Assembly: GCA_006386115.1 (NCBI GenBank)
Contig: VFIW01000155.1
Span: 1 to 64,000, forward strand
Source of the DNA: Globisporangium splendens
Lineage: Eukaryota; Oomycota; Peronosporomycetes; Pythiales; Pythiaceae
Length of the DNA: 64,000 bases
Direction of reading: 5' to 3'
This document shows, in pieces, positions 43,671 to 55,576 of the stretch. The position numbers and the translations under genes are program-made. Each line of letters begins with the position of its first letter. The first letter of the stretch is position 1. The notes under the pieces were generated by a model. The model saw only the letters and a program-made list of their open reading frames with translations, had not been told where the DNA came from and searched no databases.

Positions 43671-46600
43671 TCACGGGACACCTGGACCTGCAGCAGCGCG
43701 ACTCTTTTCCGCTTCTGAGATCTCGAACAGCTTGTCCACGACAAACGTCATCCTCACTCGTTCGGACGGATTCTGCTTTGTCATCAACGCAATCAGGTTC
43801 CACTGCTTGTCGTTCATCGTTCCAGGTCGCGGTGGAATGTTTCCTCTTTGCACACGATATTTGACGACACCACCAATCGCGTTGCTCCCCCACGGAATGT
43901 CGCCCGTGACTGTTTCTAGGATGCACATTGCAAACGAATACACGTCGGAGGCAAACGACGGTCGCCCACCAGCCAGATACTCGGGTGATTTCCAATGAAT
44001 AGCTCCCATGAGCTTTGGATCCACCATGATTTCAGAGTCGCCGACGATCGCGCTCAGCCCAAAGTCAATGAGCTTCGCCTTCCCATCCATACCCACGAGC
44101 ACGTTGTCGCACTTGAGATCGTTGTGCACGACGCTCAACCCATGCATGTACGCAAGTCCGAGCGCGACCTCGTAGAGTTTATCCCAAACCAAATGGTCGT
44201 TTCCAGCTCGCTTCAAATAGTCTCGCAAATCCCCATTCGAAGCGTATTCACACACAAAATAACGCTTGTCGACGTGGCAGGCACCATACAACTCCACAAT
44301 GTGCGGGTGCTTCTTCAGTCGATGCCACACTCGTACTTCGTGAAGGAAGAGCTCGTTGGAAATCGTGTCCCTGTCGCCTTCGTACCCCATGAACTTCACC
44401 ACAACCGGAGTATCCAGCCAAACACCTTTATACACTTTTCCAAACGCGCCTTGTCCAATTTCGCTGGAAGAGGAGAATTGAAGTTTTCGCAAAGGCAAGA
44501 ACCACGTTGGCACAGCTTGAGGCTCGTCACCAGTTCTGCCATCACAAAGTTCTGTCCTTGATAAACCGAACATTTTCAGCGACACAGCTCCTGGTATCGC
44601 GCTTGCTTTTACACAATTCGCATCCTTTAGAATCCGCTGATCAATGCTCGCTTCGCTGCGCTTCCAGCTCCGGATTGGGTGGCTCTTACTCACATGCACC
44701 ATGTCAAGCAAACGATCCAGCTCTTCGTAAATCACGTGGTGGGACTCAGCGACTTGTCGACTTCTGGCAGCGTGAGCAGTCGATTTTTCAGACAACGTAG
44801 TGCGCAGGTATCGGTCCAAACTGCGTAAGGCAGCACAATATTTCTCAGCAACAGTGTCTGTTGGCCGTATTTGTTGTGACACCATGGTGTGGAACAGAAA
44901 CTCTAGCGCTGGCCACACATCACGGACAAGCCACTTGGACTCAGGCAATTGTTGACATCGGTCTCGAATCGTTTGCAGCTTGACTGGAATTGTGTTTAAC
45001 TCAAGCTGTGGAAACTGGAATGTGTCGATGCTTGCATACTCTGATGGCTGGTATATATCGAAGAAAAAAGAAAGGCAATGTTGGTGGAAAATAACTCAGT
45101 TGCTGTTCACAGTGTGATATGTCACGTACCTCAATGTGTGTATCATGGGCGACCAGGACGAGATAATTTCTCGTCTCAACAAATTTCTTGAACTGAAGCA
45201 CAACATACCCGATCGATATGCGATCGGCAGACTTGTATGCACACATCTTTGTGACCAAGTCCCACTGGTCATCACTAAAGCTTTCAGGGCGATCTGGGAG
45301 TTTTCTACGTCTGACATTTCGATAATATCCATATAATTCCAGCGGAAACCAAGGTCTCTTGAGAGTAATCGCTTCCAAAATGCACATTCCAAACGCGTAG
45401 ATGTCGGACGAAAGAGACTTGACTTGACCGGAAAGTAGTTCAGGGGAAGCCCAACCCGCTTGTTCTGTATCGAACCAGAAGTAATAATGATCCATGCGAT
45501 ATTCCAGCCCACCAACTTTTGCAACACCATCCAAACCGACAACGATGTTTGAGCATCGCAGATCACCATGGACAATGCTGCGTTGATGGAGCAATTGAAC
45601 ACCAAGCGCCGCATCATACAGATATTTCCAAGGGGATTGCTGCTTTTCTATCAGCACATCCAGTAGTCGCTTCCCATACTCGTACACGAAGAAAGGCTTC
45701 GACTCAATATGGCAAGCTCCGAAGAGCTTTCGGCAAGTTTTGGGGGGTTAGTGGGTACCCAGCGATCTGAAACTTCCTGAACCCCACTCGTTTTGTCCAA
45801 TCGTTTGTGATGTGGCAGCCACGATCACCGTGGTTCTTCAACCAACTTGCATTGTTGTCGTCGTGATTTCATAGCTCATTGCAGCTTCGATTTCCCACCC
45901 GGTTAAACCCACATCATCCCGAGATATCAAACAAATTGGGACAGATGGCTCTTCCATGCAAACACTGAAGGCATCGATTTTGACATCTTAAATGGCGTCT
46001 ACTGCTTTTTGAGTAGTACCTTGTTGCTTTCGCAGCGTATTCACCAGCAGGACAGCTGCACGGTTCTTGTCATAAATGTTGTCGAGACCGTCGACAAAGG
46101 CTCCGTCATCCACCAGCTTTTCATAGATAGACTGCATTGTATTTGTTTCGTCGGTAAACCACTGATCCTTCCAATCACTCTCTTGCAGGCTCAATTGTAA
46201 TAGCGCCGCAAAATGATCCAACTCTTCATGAAAACCACTGATTGCGATGATGAATGGCAAGAGGGAAGTAATATGCTTTGGGTTTGTTTCTCTGGATGGC
46301 AAGAAGGCGGTTCGCTTTTGCTCTTGGCACCGAAAAACAGCGTCGGCAAAAAACGGGAAACACGTGGGAATCACGTTGCCAGCGCTTCTGATTCGACACT
46401 TCCCGCACACCCTGCTGCTTCCAACTGGGAGTAGATGGTCTTGTTATCTGGTGGCATCAACCAGTGTAGTCCAACTGCAATCATGGTATTTGTGCCACGG
46501 TATGCATGGTTACAAGGACCCGAACAGCAATGGAGTTTCTGGCAGTTGATCGGGAGCAAATGGATTTACGCACGGCGACAATTTTCTCGATGAGTATATG

Positions 46601-47711
46601 GACACCAGGTGCGAATACCATCGCGATATCGATATTCAGCGGCTTGTATCGCCATCGGGCGCTCGAACATTCATGCGTTGGCTCGCATCAATTAGCGTTT
46701 GGGACGATGTTCGTATGTCCTGCAACGACCCAGCCAGAGTGAGAGGACGTCTCGCCAACTCGGGAATTGCGATTCATTCCAAACGATCGTTCCGTTCGGT
46801 GATGCGCCAGCTTTCAGCAGAAATGAGACTACTACATTGTATCCTTGTTGGGAGGCGTACGACAATGCGGTTCTTCCGTTTGGGTCCTGGTCGTCTACAG
46901 CCGATCCACCTTTTTTCAAGATCACAATGACGTCAGAGTAACCCGACTCGGCCGCATACGACAAAAGATTCCTTCCATTCGCGTCCTTCTCGGACGCGTC
47001 AGCTCCTAGATCAATCAAAAACTGCACAATCTCTGTCTTGCCTTCTTCAGCCGCATACCACAATGGACTTCTTCCATACTCGTCCTTCTCGGTCACGTCA
47101 GCTCCAAGATTGACCAAAAGCTGCACAATCTCTGTCTTGCCTTCTTTAACCGCAAAAGATAAAGGATTTCGTCTCAACAGGTACTTCTCGATTTCGTCAG
47201 CTCCTCGATCAATCAAAAGCTGAACAATCTCTGTCTTGCCTGCTTCAGCCGCATACCACAAAAGACTTCTTTCAAACCAGTCCTTCTCGGTCACGTCAGT
47301 TCCAAGATCAACCAAAAGCCGCACAGTCTCTGTCTTGCCTGCTTTAGCCGCGTACGACAAAGGACTTCTTCCATTCTTGTCCTTCTCGGTCACGTCAGCT
47401 CCTCGATCGACCAAAAGCCGCACAATCTCTGTCTTGCCTGCTTTAGCCGCGTACGACAAAGGACTTCTTCCATTCTTGTCCTTCTCGGTCACAACAGCTC
47501 CTCGATCAACCAAAACCCGCACAATCTTTGCATTCCCGTGTTCGACAGCATGCGAAAGTGCCGTCCGTCCGTCGACCTTGCCATCCACGTTAGTCGTGCT
47601 GTCAGCCAGAAGTAGTTGAATACCTTCCACGTCCCCACAGCTCACCGCATCTACCAGCGCTCTGGAGACGTCTTGAACGCGCTCCGGCGTCGTGGTGCAG
47701 GTGTTTCCCAT
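43671..47711 (-). CDS. Ankyrin-pseudokinase-kinase gene, unit B
   Basis: Exon 1 from ATG 47711 to 45130, exon 2 from 45047 to 43671. The start MGNTCTTT again fits myristoylation. Only about nine ankyrin repeats are present (47,576-46,750), several of them divergent (e.g. EIEKY-LLRRNPLSF). Exon 2 encodes the same 458 residues as unit A, with every kinase motif intact. The stretch from about 45,730 to 46,970, covering the linker, the start of the pseudokinase and the last ankyrin repeats, is full of small indels and substitutions and is broken as given. Pseudokinase sequence resumes clean at 45,730 and keeps the degenerate GLE motif. Probably functional if the patch is an assembly fault. Confidence 0.65.
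45730..46970. other. Indel-rich patch, probably low-quality assembly, unit B
   Basis: Similarity to units A and C drops sharply at about 45,730 (AGCTTTCGG then GGGGGG-type runs) and recovers near 46,970. Errors are mainly single-base insertions and deletions. Confidence 0.6.
46750..47576 (-). repeat. 99-bp coding ankyrin repeats, unit B
   Basis: About eight to nine 33-residue repeats, the shortest of the three arrays and the most diverse in sequence. Confidence 0.85.
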
Positions 47712-47921
47712 GCTTTCGTCTCTTGTGGTTGCGCTGAAGAAAACGAATGAAGGGGAATGCGAGCTCAATTGAAGAAGGAAATTGGGAAATGAGGTCGACT
47801 CTCTCCAACTTGTGTCTTTTCTGCTCCCAAAGTCCCACTCTCTTGTCACAAAAGAAAAAATCCCCACAGAGCAGCTGCTATTGGCTGTTCCAGTGTTTGG
47901 CGATATCATTTCGAACAACAA

Positions 47922-50245
47922 GGCAGAACGAGACGCGCATTTTCTGCAGAAAGATTTTTTAACTAATGTGCTGAACCGATGGCGCCACCGTCCCCCACAT
48001 GCTCATGCCAATCACTGGACATTGTCGTGTTCATTGAAGAACACGAAGCATCGTTGCTTTGTGCTTCTATCAGCTGAAGCGAATAGTGAATGCAGAGGAG
48101 GATGCTGGCAAGTGGAACTGGCTGTCGATATCGACAGTGGATTGTGTGTGGGTACAGAAGGTGTTGCAGTAAATCCCATTATTTTTCTACCAATAGAGGA
48201 GTGTTGTAAAAACTAGCATTCCGATTGGACGAAGATGCATTTTTCTGCCAATCGAGCGTGCATAAATAGTTGAAGTAAAGTACGTACCACATCATCCAAG
48301 GTTGCTGATCCCTGCACTTAGCGACCATGCAAGATTACAGCATGGGTTTTCTGAGGCATCTCTTTCTATTACCAGTTGCATTCACACCCATTCTGATCAA
48401 TCACCAGCGTAATTTTACACAAGTGATCAAGTTTCTCTCACACACAGAAAAAGCATTTCCATTCCATCCTTTTTCCATCACCTCCCAGCATTCGCACTCA
48501 CAACCACACCTTCCCTTTTCCGCACGGATGCGTCACTTGGAGGGATGACGGACGCGTCATTGGATCCTTCGCGAGACACTCAAATGCGAGCTCCTACTCG
48601 CGGTCGGAGGAGCTTTGAATGCGCAACGCTGGCTGTCCCCATGACAGAGGATACGACGACTTGACTGAGTCCGATGGAATTGTCCACACCGCCCCCACTT
48701 GACTGCTGCAGCTTTTGATGCGTCGTGGTGCGGTGTCGTGGACCGGCAGTGATCACCGAGGCAGAATGGCAGAATACGTCCACGTCACTAGTCCTCAAGT
48801 ACGGTGCGTCATTCGCGAGGATCTCAGGCGCAAGCAGATCATCGTGTGAGCTGGTGTTACAATGCAGCTGCACTCCCCATTCAACGTGAGCTGATACACC
48901 TGAGGCTTTCATGACATCGATCGCGATGTGTCTTTTGCGTTGTCCCATACGTTCACAAATTTGCCATCACGCTGTTGGACTCTGCAGGTGCATTCGATGT
49001 TGTGGCCAATGAGTGAAGCTTGTGCCGACGGACTTGATCAAACAGGTTGACATCGTGAAGGACGTGACTGACGGTACGTTCTGAGCTTGCTCAATACGTC
49101 TCAATAAAACGACGAGCGCGCTTGGGCACGACAAAGCCACTGCCCATGTGTTTGCAAGCAGACAGAAAAAGGGTGCGAAGCTGGCAGCTAAAAAGAAGCG
49201 ATGCTGACGATGACTTTGGACCACACCGCGATCGACGATCGCTCTCGCTTCCAGCAACGCAGCACGGCGAGAACGAAATGGACAAACTGGAGACCACGAC
49301 AGACCTGGGACCCTCGCGAACTGCGTCTCAAACTCCAAAGTGCACACTCCCGTCGCGAAACTGGCAGACGCAACGTGTCGCGACCTTGATTGCTCGACGA
49401 GGAGAGAGCTACGGTGCAGGCGCTGCAAACCAGCTCGACGTCGAAATCGCACTGAGGATCTCGCGGTTCGCGGACGTGGCGATATGAGACAACAACACCC
49501 AACGAGCGATTATGAATACAACGCTCAGCAGCACATCAAGCACACCCTCAACGTGCGATCCTAACCACCGCGAGCCTCATCTACGAGTTCATCACGAGGG
49601 TCGGCACCTCGCGGTCACCGAGAGCGCCGATGGGATGAAACTGGCAGAAATCGTCTGTCACTGTGCGAGGCGTGAAAATGAACCACTTCGTTGGCGAAAG
49701 TAGTTCAAACGAAAACAACCATGGAAATCGAAATGGTGCTGCGGATGTGAAGACCCAAGTAGCAGTGCTGTTGCCCAGAGTGATTCGTTTCCTGGGTCCG
49801 GTGTCGAGATCGAACAGAACTTGTACCTGCTCACGGTCAGGCGCGCGCAGCCTGTCGTTGAGGATAACAGCGGTGTTATCGTGGTCGAAGGGTCGCCGCA
49901 GCACGTGCTCGAGGACTCCTGCATGGTCCAGATGGCGCCAATTCTGGCGACCACACGATCGCATTTTGAGACCTGCTTCCCAACACGGAAAAACACACGT
50001 CCACAATGCTCGCTGGAATGATGGCTCTAGCATCACCTGTGACCGTCTGATTGACGATGAGAAGCTCGGGCGGCGTAGGTGATCGATGTCCAATGGCGAC
50101 GTCCAACGCGTACGCTGTAGCAGGCGTAGCACACGACGATGGATACTTTCCCCGAAGAACTTGAAGCTTACGATTTTGCACTCCCATCTTGCAGTGTCCC
50201 GACTCTTTCCAACCGCGATAACGTCAGGGTGACAGCGGCACCTTC
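47922..50245. other. Unit B region upstream of the kinase gene
   Basis: Near-identical copy of 36,016-38,339; no gene assigned. Confidence 0.4.
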
Positions 50246-50774
50246 CCACGAAGAAAAGCAAATCTGCACCACTCTGTTCTTGCGCAGCGAGCAGCGACGC
50301 TTTGTAGATGTAGTGCATCTAGAACATCTCGGCATCGATCGCCGATGGCACAAGATCCGTGAATTTCTCTACAACCGAAGGATAATGCACCAGTACTTCT
50401 GCCTTCACCGCCTCCAGCTCATCACTCTGCGTCCCAGTCTTCCACTTTGCAAGCGTTTCCGCGTCCATCGGTGGCTCCAAGTACGTGTCGGCATCTTCTT
50501 GCAGCGCCAGCAACCGGAACCGTCATACCGACAATGCATCGTTGCTCTCGTCTTTGTCGTCACTACACTCGGGAGTCCCTCTCGCGAGCGAACCGAGTAT
50601 TCCATCACCGAGTGAGGCAGATCCAAGGCAACTCTGTCCTCGATCGAAAAGACCGAAAACCAGCAACTTGGAGCCTATTCTGTCGGACGAACGCACCACA
50701 TTGGAGCCGACTTGGTCCAGGTTCAGATTCTCACATAATTTCACGAGCGTGTTCCGCCAATGGAATAACACCAC
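50246..50774 (-). pseudogene. BSD-domain protein relic, unit B
   Basis: Copy of 38,340-38,868 with the same TAG in place of the conserved Trp, so the break is older than the duplication of these units. Confidence 0.55.
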
Positions 50775-52063
50775 AGATTGATTTTGCTGCTGGTTTGCTG
50801 ACTTCGTCTGCGGAATGCAGCACCTTGGGATCCACTCCGTCCGCCAAATAGAGTAGTTTCGAACCGACTTGACCGAAGTAATCAGACTACCAAACGATGT
50901 CTCCAGAGCTTTCGCTCTTCACGGTCTCTCATGTCGAACAAAAGAGATAGAACCAAACATGTATTGCAGTGTGTGTGACTGTCGCAACTCAAGCACCGGA
51001 ACCAGCAAACAGTGTTTGCAGCAAGCAGTGTGCAAACTTTGCTGGTTTCGATGCTTGAGTGCGGAAGTGGTGTTTGGCAAACAGCACTTTGGCGACTTGT
51101 CAACTTGCTGTCAAAGAGGGAGCCAGTTGGGAGTGCTGTAACTCTCGTCACAACACAATCCAAACTGGCCCTTTTTGTCAAATGGTGCAAGCAGCTACTG
51201 TGGGGACTCGATCAGAGCGCCCCCTCAACCCAGTACCTCAGGTTACCATCACTCTATTTTGTAGGTTGTATCAAATGTCAGATACATTCTCAAGAACAAT
51301 TTTGCACAACAATTCAGTTTATGGTATATCACAAGAATCGAACTCATGATATGCTGACTGTCAAAATGGGAAAACCTCTCGTTTGCACAATAGAACCCCA
51401 GGGGCGACTGCTTGTTTTTGTTTGCGATGTGAACTTCAAGCAGTTTGAGTGGCACAACGCAGACCACACAACGAACAAATCGAATCGAAATGTCGTGCGT
51501 AATGCGATGCGCGTCTTGTCAGCCGCATGGTGCGGTCTCGACACAACTCAGACGAAAGAAACAGCAGCAGCAGGGGTGCGTGTGTGGTGTGCCTGGCTTC
51601 GCCATGGCTACGGTTGTGCAATGCTCACTCTTTTCGAGCAAGATCTGTGCGCGATTGCATCAAGGGACATTTCGAGTGAATGGTCAGCGTTTGAGGTACG
51701 CGTCGGATCGCACGCACGCATGTGCAGTTGTTCCAGACAAGTCGTTTGGGGTGCTGACTCGCGTTCTGCGCGACACAAACAAGACCGACGCTCGGTGTAT
51801 CATCTTTTGTGCATCGTGCATGCGGCGTTTGCATGTGAAAACACGCGCTCACTGAGTAATAATGGACACGGCAGAATACGCTCGTCGTTCGCGCATTCCC
51901 TCAACAAATTGCTGAAAGCGCATGCGCCACGATGCAACAAATTCACAGACCACCTCATACATATTTCACTTTTTTCTTTTCGTTTTCGTGCCAGAAATTT
52001 TACCACGATAACTACACTTCTTTCTCGCTCAGCTCAATAAAAAATGGACGAGTGCTAAACTCT
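50775..52063. other. Unit B right part
   Basis: Copy of 38,869-40,157, including the unassigned long + frame at 51012-52040. Confidence 0.35.
50988..51059. repeat. Long imperfect hairpin, unit B
   Basis: Copy of the 39082-39153 hairpin. Confidence 0.6.
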
Positions 52064-52872
52064 CTACAATTCGTCCTTTTCGTCGGCGGCTTCCTCCTTC
52101 TACTCCACCTCCTCGTCGTCCTCCTTGGCTCCGTCGTCCTTCTTGGCGTGTATGACGGAACGACCTGCTCTGGAGGACTCGATGGCGCGACCTGAGACGC
52201 ATTATAGACCGCACTAGGCGATTGTCCACGAGCTCTTCTTGCTGTAGCTGCTGGGATAGCCACTGGCGCCGTGTCAGCCAGCGGGAGCTGCTGCACACCG
52301 CCGCAATGATACTGCTGAGGCACAGGCGCTGACATCTGCATCACATGCTGAATCTTGGAGAGCGCATGCTGCGCTTGATAGCCGCCTGCAGCTGCTGCCA
52401 TCATACCGCTTGAGCCTGCACGCACACCGGTGAGAGCGTCGTTCATGAGCATGTCCGAGAGCAGATCCCACTCGTTGCCGCCGTCGCTCGGAGGCGACGA
52501 GAAGCCCGAACTGTCCGTCTGACTGCTCCACGCGCCGGGACTCTGACCCCTGTGCTCGTAGCCGCCGCGCTCGTCTTCGTCCGACTCATTACTCCCATAT
52601 CCACCATTCTCACGACCACTATACACCGGTGTCTGCGGGAGATACGCGTAATGCTGCGGAAGATGTTGCTGGTGTGGCGGGAACGGGTGCGGATGTTGCG
52701 GGAACCGCATGGCGTACGCGTAATGTTGCTCATGCTGTTGTTGCGGCAAGTTGTTGACTTGCACTGTGCGCATCGGGTCGCTGCCGACAGGAAACGCCGG
52801 GTGGAAGTGCTGCGGCTGCCTGCCGTCGTCGTCGCGGGGGAGCGCGAGGCCACTGAACGCGTTGCTCTGCAT
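52012..52872 (-). CDS. Chimeric truncated bZIP-START 5' half, junction B/C
   Basis: Identical in structure to 40106-40966: the N-terminal ~240 residues of the bZIP-START protein plus the Arg-rich tail made by the junction. Identity of the two junctions shows that the B/C junction was copied from A/B or the reverse. No bZIP or START domain. Confidence 0.5.
   Translation of the reverse strand: MQSNAFSGLALPRDDDGRQPQHFHPAFPVGSDPMRTVQVNNLPQQQHEQHYAYAMRFPQHPHPFPPHQQHLPQHYAYLPQTPVYSGRENGGYGSNESDEDERGGYEHRGQSPGAWSSQTDSSGFSSPPSDGGNEWDLLSDMLMNDALTGVRAGSSGMMAAAAGGYQAQHALSKIQHVMQMSAPVPQQYHCGGVQQLPLADTAPVAIPAATARRARGQSPSAVYNASQVAPSSPPEQVVPSYTPRRTTEPRRTTRRWSRRRKPPTKRTNCREFSTRPFFIELSEKEV
52064..52146 (-). 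pseudogene. 3' tail of a KDEL-ending gene at the B/C junction
   Basis: Same as 40158-40240, including the internal TAG (52100). Confidence 0.5.
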
Positions 52873-53886
52873 GTTCACTTGCTTGTAATACGCCCCTGGA
52901 TGTCGGAGATGCCGGTGCGCGCGTGGGGTGGGTGGGCTCCAATATTCGCCTGTTTCGACAAGAAATGTTTGCTGTTGTGTTGCTTGTCTTGTGGGCACAA
53001 TCAAATAGAAAAAAACGTGCTTTGGTCCCCTCTCTCGACAGTTGCAATGGAAGAGGCTTAAAAGGGGCTTTTGAGATCAACACACACACACAAAATCAAA
53101 GAGTAATGACGTCATGAGTGTCAGCCACTTTTGGGTGCTTAAAGGGGTTGATGCGGTCTTTCGTTGAACGGAGAGCCCCTTTATCGATCGCACTTTGTGA
53201 GGTAAAGAGTAGGCTGTTTCTTTTTCAGTGCTTGATCACTCAATGATGGCGAATTTTGCCTCGATACTAAACTATTCGACCTTTTTATAGTGCACATTAT
53301 GGTGTTTGATCTTAGCCGTTGAGGGTGAGCTGACCCTTGTTGTGCTGCAGATTCGGAGCGGAAGGAGAGGTTGAAGAGAGGTTAGGTCAGATAAATAAAG
53401 AAGTCAAAACAAGGTGTTCTATGACAGAGTCAGTGCGGATATTATGTTTCTAACAACCGTCAAATGTGCTCATTGTTCAAATTGGACCTGATTTTGAGAA
53501 TTGAGTTGTGGATGAGCACAATCATTAGGTACAGACGTTGCAGTTGTTGACGTCATGCAACTCCAGCAGCACCTTCGAAAATGAATACGTACTTTATGCG
53601 TGTCACTCTCTCCACCCATTCGTTGCCAACTTGCTTCTCTGGTTCGCGTTGGCAACTCGAACACGCAAGCTCGACTTGACCACGTGCGGAGTGAATCTTA
53701 CCACGACAAGGTCTTTACAACAACAACTGGCCGCAGCACAAAAGGATGCCCACTGTGCTTATCGCAACTCCTATGTTACAGATAAGTCGCTCACAAAAAT
53801 GCCCAGCCTGTGTATCCGGCGACAGAGGAGAACAGAGAATTGAGCTTGCTGCCACTGACACTGCGAGCGTTGTCTGCTTCGTCTTT
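52873..53886. other. Unit C intergenic: upstream of chimera
   Basis: Copy of 28,815-29,827; no gene recognised. Confidence 0.45.
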
Positions 53887-54799
53887 CTATTCTTCGTCTT
53901 GTTTGCTGTCCGCATCGTCTTCGTTATTTGCCGCCACATCTTGATCGTTCTCTTCCTTCTTGTCCTCGTGCTCCATTTCTTCCTCTTCAGCTGCTGCGTC
54001 CTCTCCTTTCCTCGTCGTCACATCGCTGTCGCAGCACATCACAGCACATCACACTCCCCTCAACGGTCTTCTGCACCACCGTCGCGACTTCCGCGGCATC
54101 CTCATCGCACTGATGATTAGAGCCATTTACGCGTTGTAGCACCGCAACAAGTGAGGTAACATAAAGAGTGAACAGCGCACGACGTACCTCTTGGAGTACC
54201 TCTTGGAGTATCGCACTCACCAAACGCACCATCAGCTCAAGACGACGCCGACAGCCTGCGGCGGACACCACCAATTGCGCATTATGGAAACAGCGCCTCT
54301 TCAATCGCACAGCAATAGGGAACATGGACGCTTCGCTGCTGCTGATCATAGTGGTGCTCGTACTCACTCCCTCCTTCGCTCTCGGATGCTGCTGTCGTCA
54401 TGGGAGAAAAGAAGACGTCGTCATCATCTTCATCGACGACGTCTTGTGTGTTGCTGAGCGCTCCATTTGCGAAAATGCGTCCGGGTTGTGCAACGTTCTT
54501 TCGAAAGAGTGAGAAGGAATGACACGGAGTGACGCACGTCCACTCATCTGGTGCCTTCGGACGACATGCCAGCGCGAGTGTTGGCAGCTTGGCGCGCACT
54601 CACCATTTTCAAATGGCCACACACGTCGCAGACCAATGGATGATGCGATTGCGCGTCTTGCGCGCTGCGTGTGCGCGGATGGATGGATGAGTAAATGCAC
54701 ACACAACCGCCAGCGTCGAGGGAATGCGCGTTGCTGACACTGCGACGTGATGCCTTCAGTCGTGTGTGCGCCTTGTGTGCGCATGGTTGTGGACAATGT
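53887..54799 (-). CDS. Possible multi-exon acidic-protein gene, unit C
   Basis: Copy of the unit B version, apparently identical. Same uncertain exon structure. Confidence 0.3.
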
Positions 54800-55576
54800 G
54801 GAGTGCTTTGCATTCCAGGGACAAGCAAGAAGAGTGAACAGCAGAAGAGAAAGGCAGGTGATCTCGTGGGACGAGGCGTGATGCAGGCGAGCTGCCTTTT
54901 CTTATATAGTATGTGTTGCACTGCCTTTTGCACATGGCTGTTGATTGATTGACGCCTGCTGCTGGATCAAGTGTGTGTGCTCGTGTGTTGCTATTTTGTT
55001 GTTGTTGAGCCGCAGTGCCACTATGAGGCTTTCCGAGGACAGCGTGAAGTGCGGCGCGTTTGTGCGTGATTGCATCTACAGACATTGAATAATGGAGCGT
55101 ACCATCTGCGAGCGTCATGTTTGTCAATTTGAAAACCATGCTTCATTGAGTCAGTGCCATCGAGAGTGTGCGAGCTGGGTTATTGCTTAGCCTCGCGCTC
55201 CACAGGAGTTTTTCGTTTCGCACATGCAGTGTTGTGGAGTTCAAATGCAGTAGCAGCAGTCGTTTTAGATGAGTATGATATGTCTGATCATGTATATCAG
55301 ACGCGCCGTACATGAAAACCAGAAAAGGATACACTTTTTCTTCATTCAAAGCATCTGACGTCGAGTTGACGGACCAAGGAAACAAATACACACACACACA
55401 TAAAGGATTTATTCGTTTTTCAATGCGCTTTTTCTTTTCGTCATGCATCCATACACTGTACTTGCCAGATGAGAAAAACGAGTATGCAGAATCATGCAAT
55501 ATCTAAAACGGAAGATTTTGATCTGTAGACGTGGTCGCACTGGTACTCGGCAAGGAAAGCAAAGAGATGATTGGAC
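54800..55576. other. Unit C intergenic, no gene seen
   Basis: Copy of 30,741-31,517. Confidence 0.45.

Larger units (their letters stand above)
40241..52146. repeat. Segmental triplication, unit B (11.9 kb)
   Basis: Follows unit A head to tail. Offset to A is 12,152-12,153 bp up to the kinase gene and 11,906 bp beyond the ankyrin array, so B has ~247 bp less in that array. Confidence 0.95.
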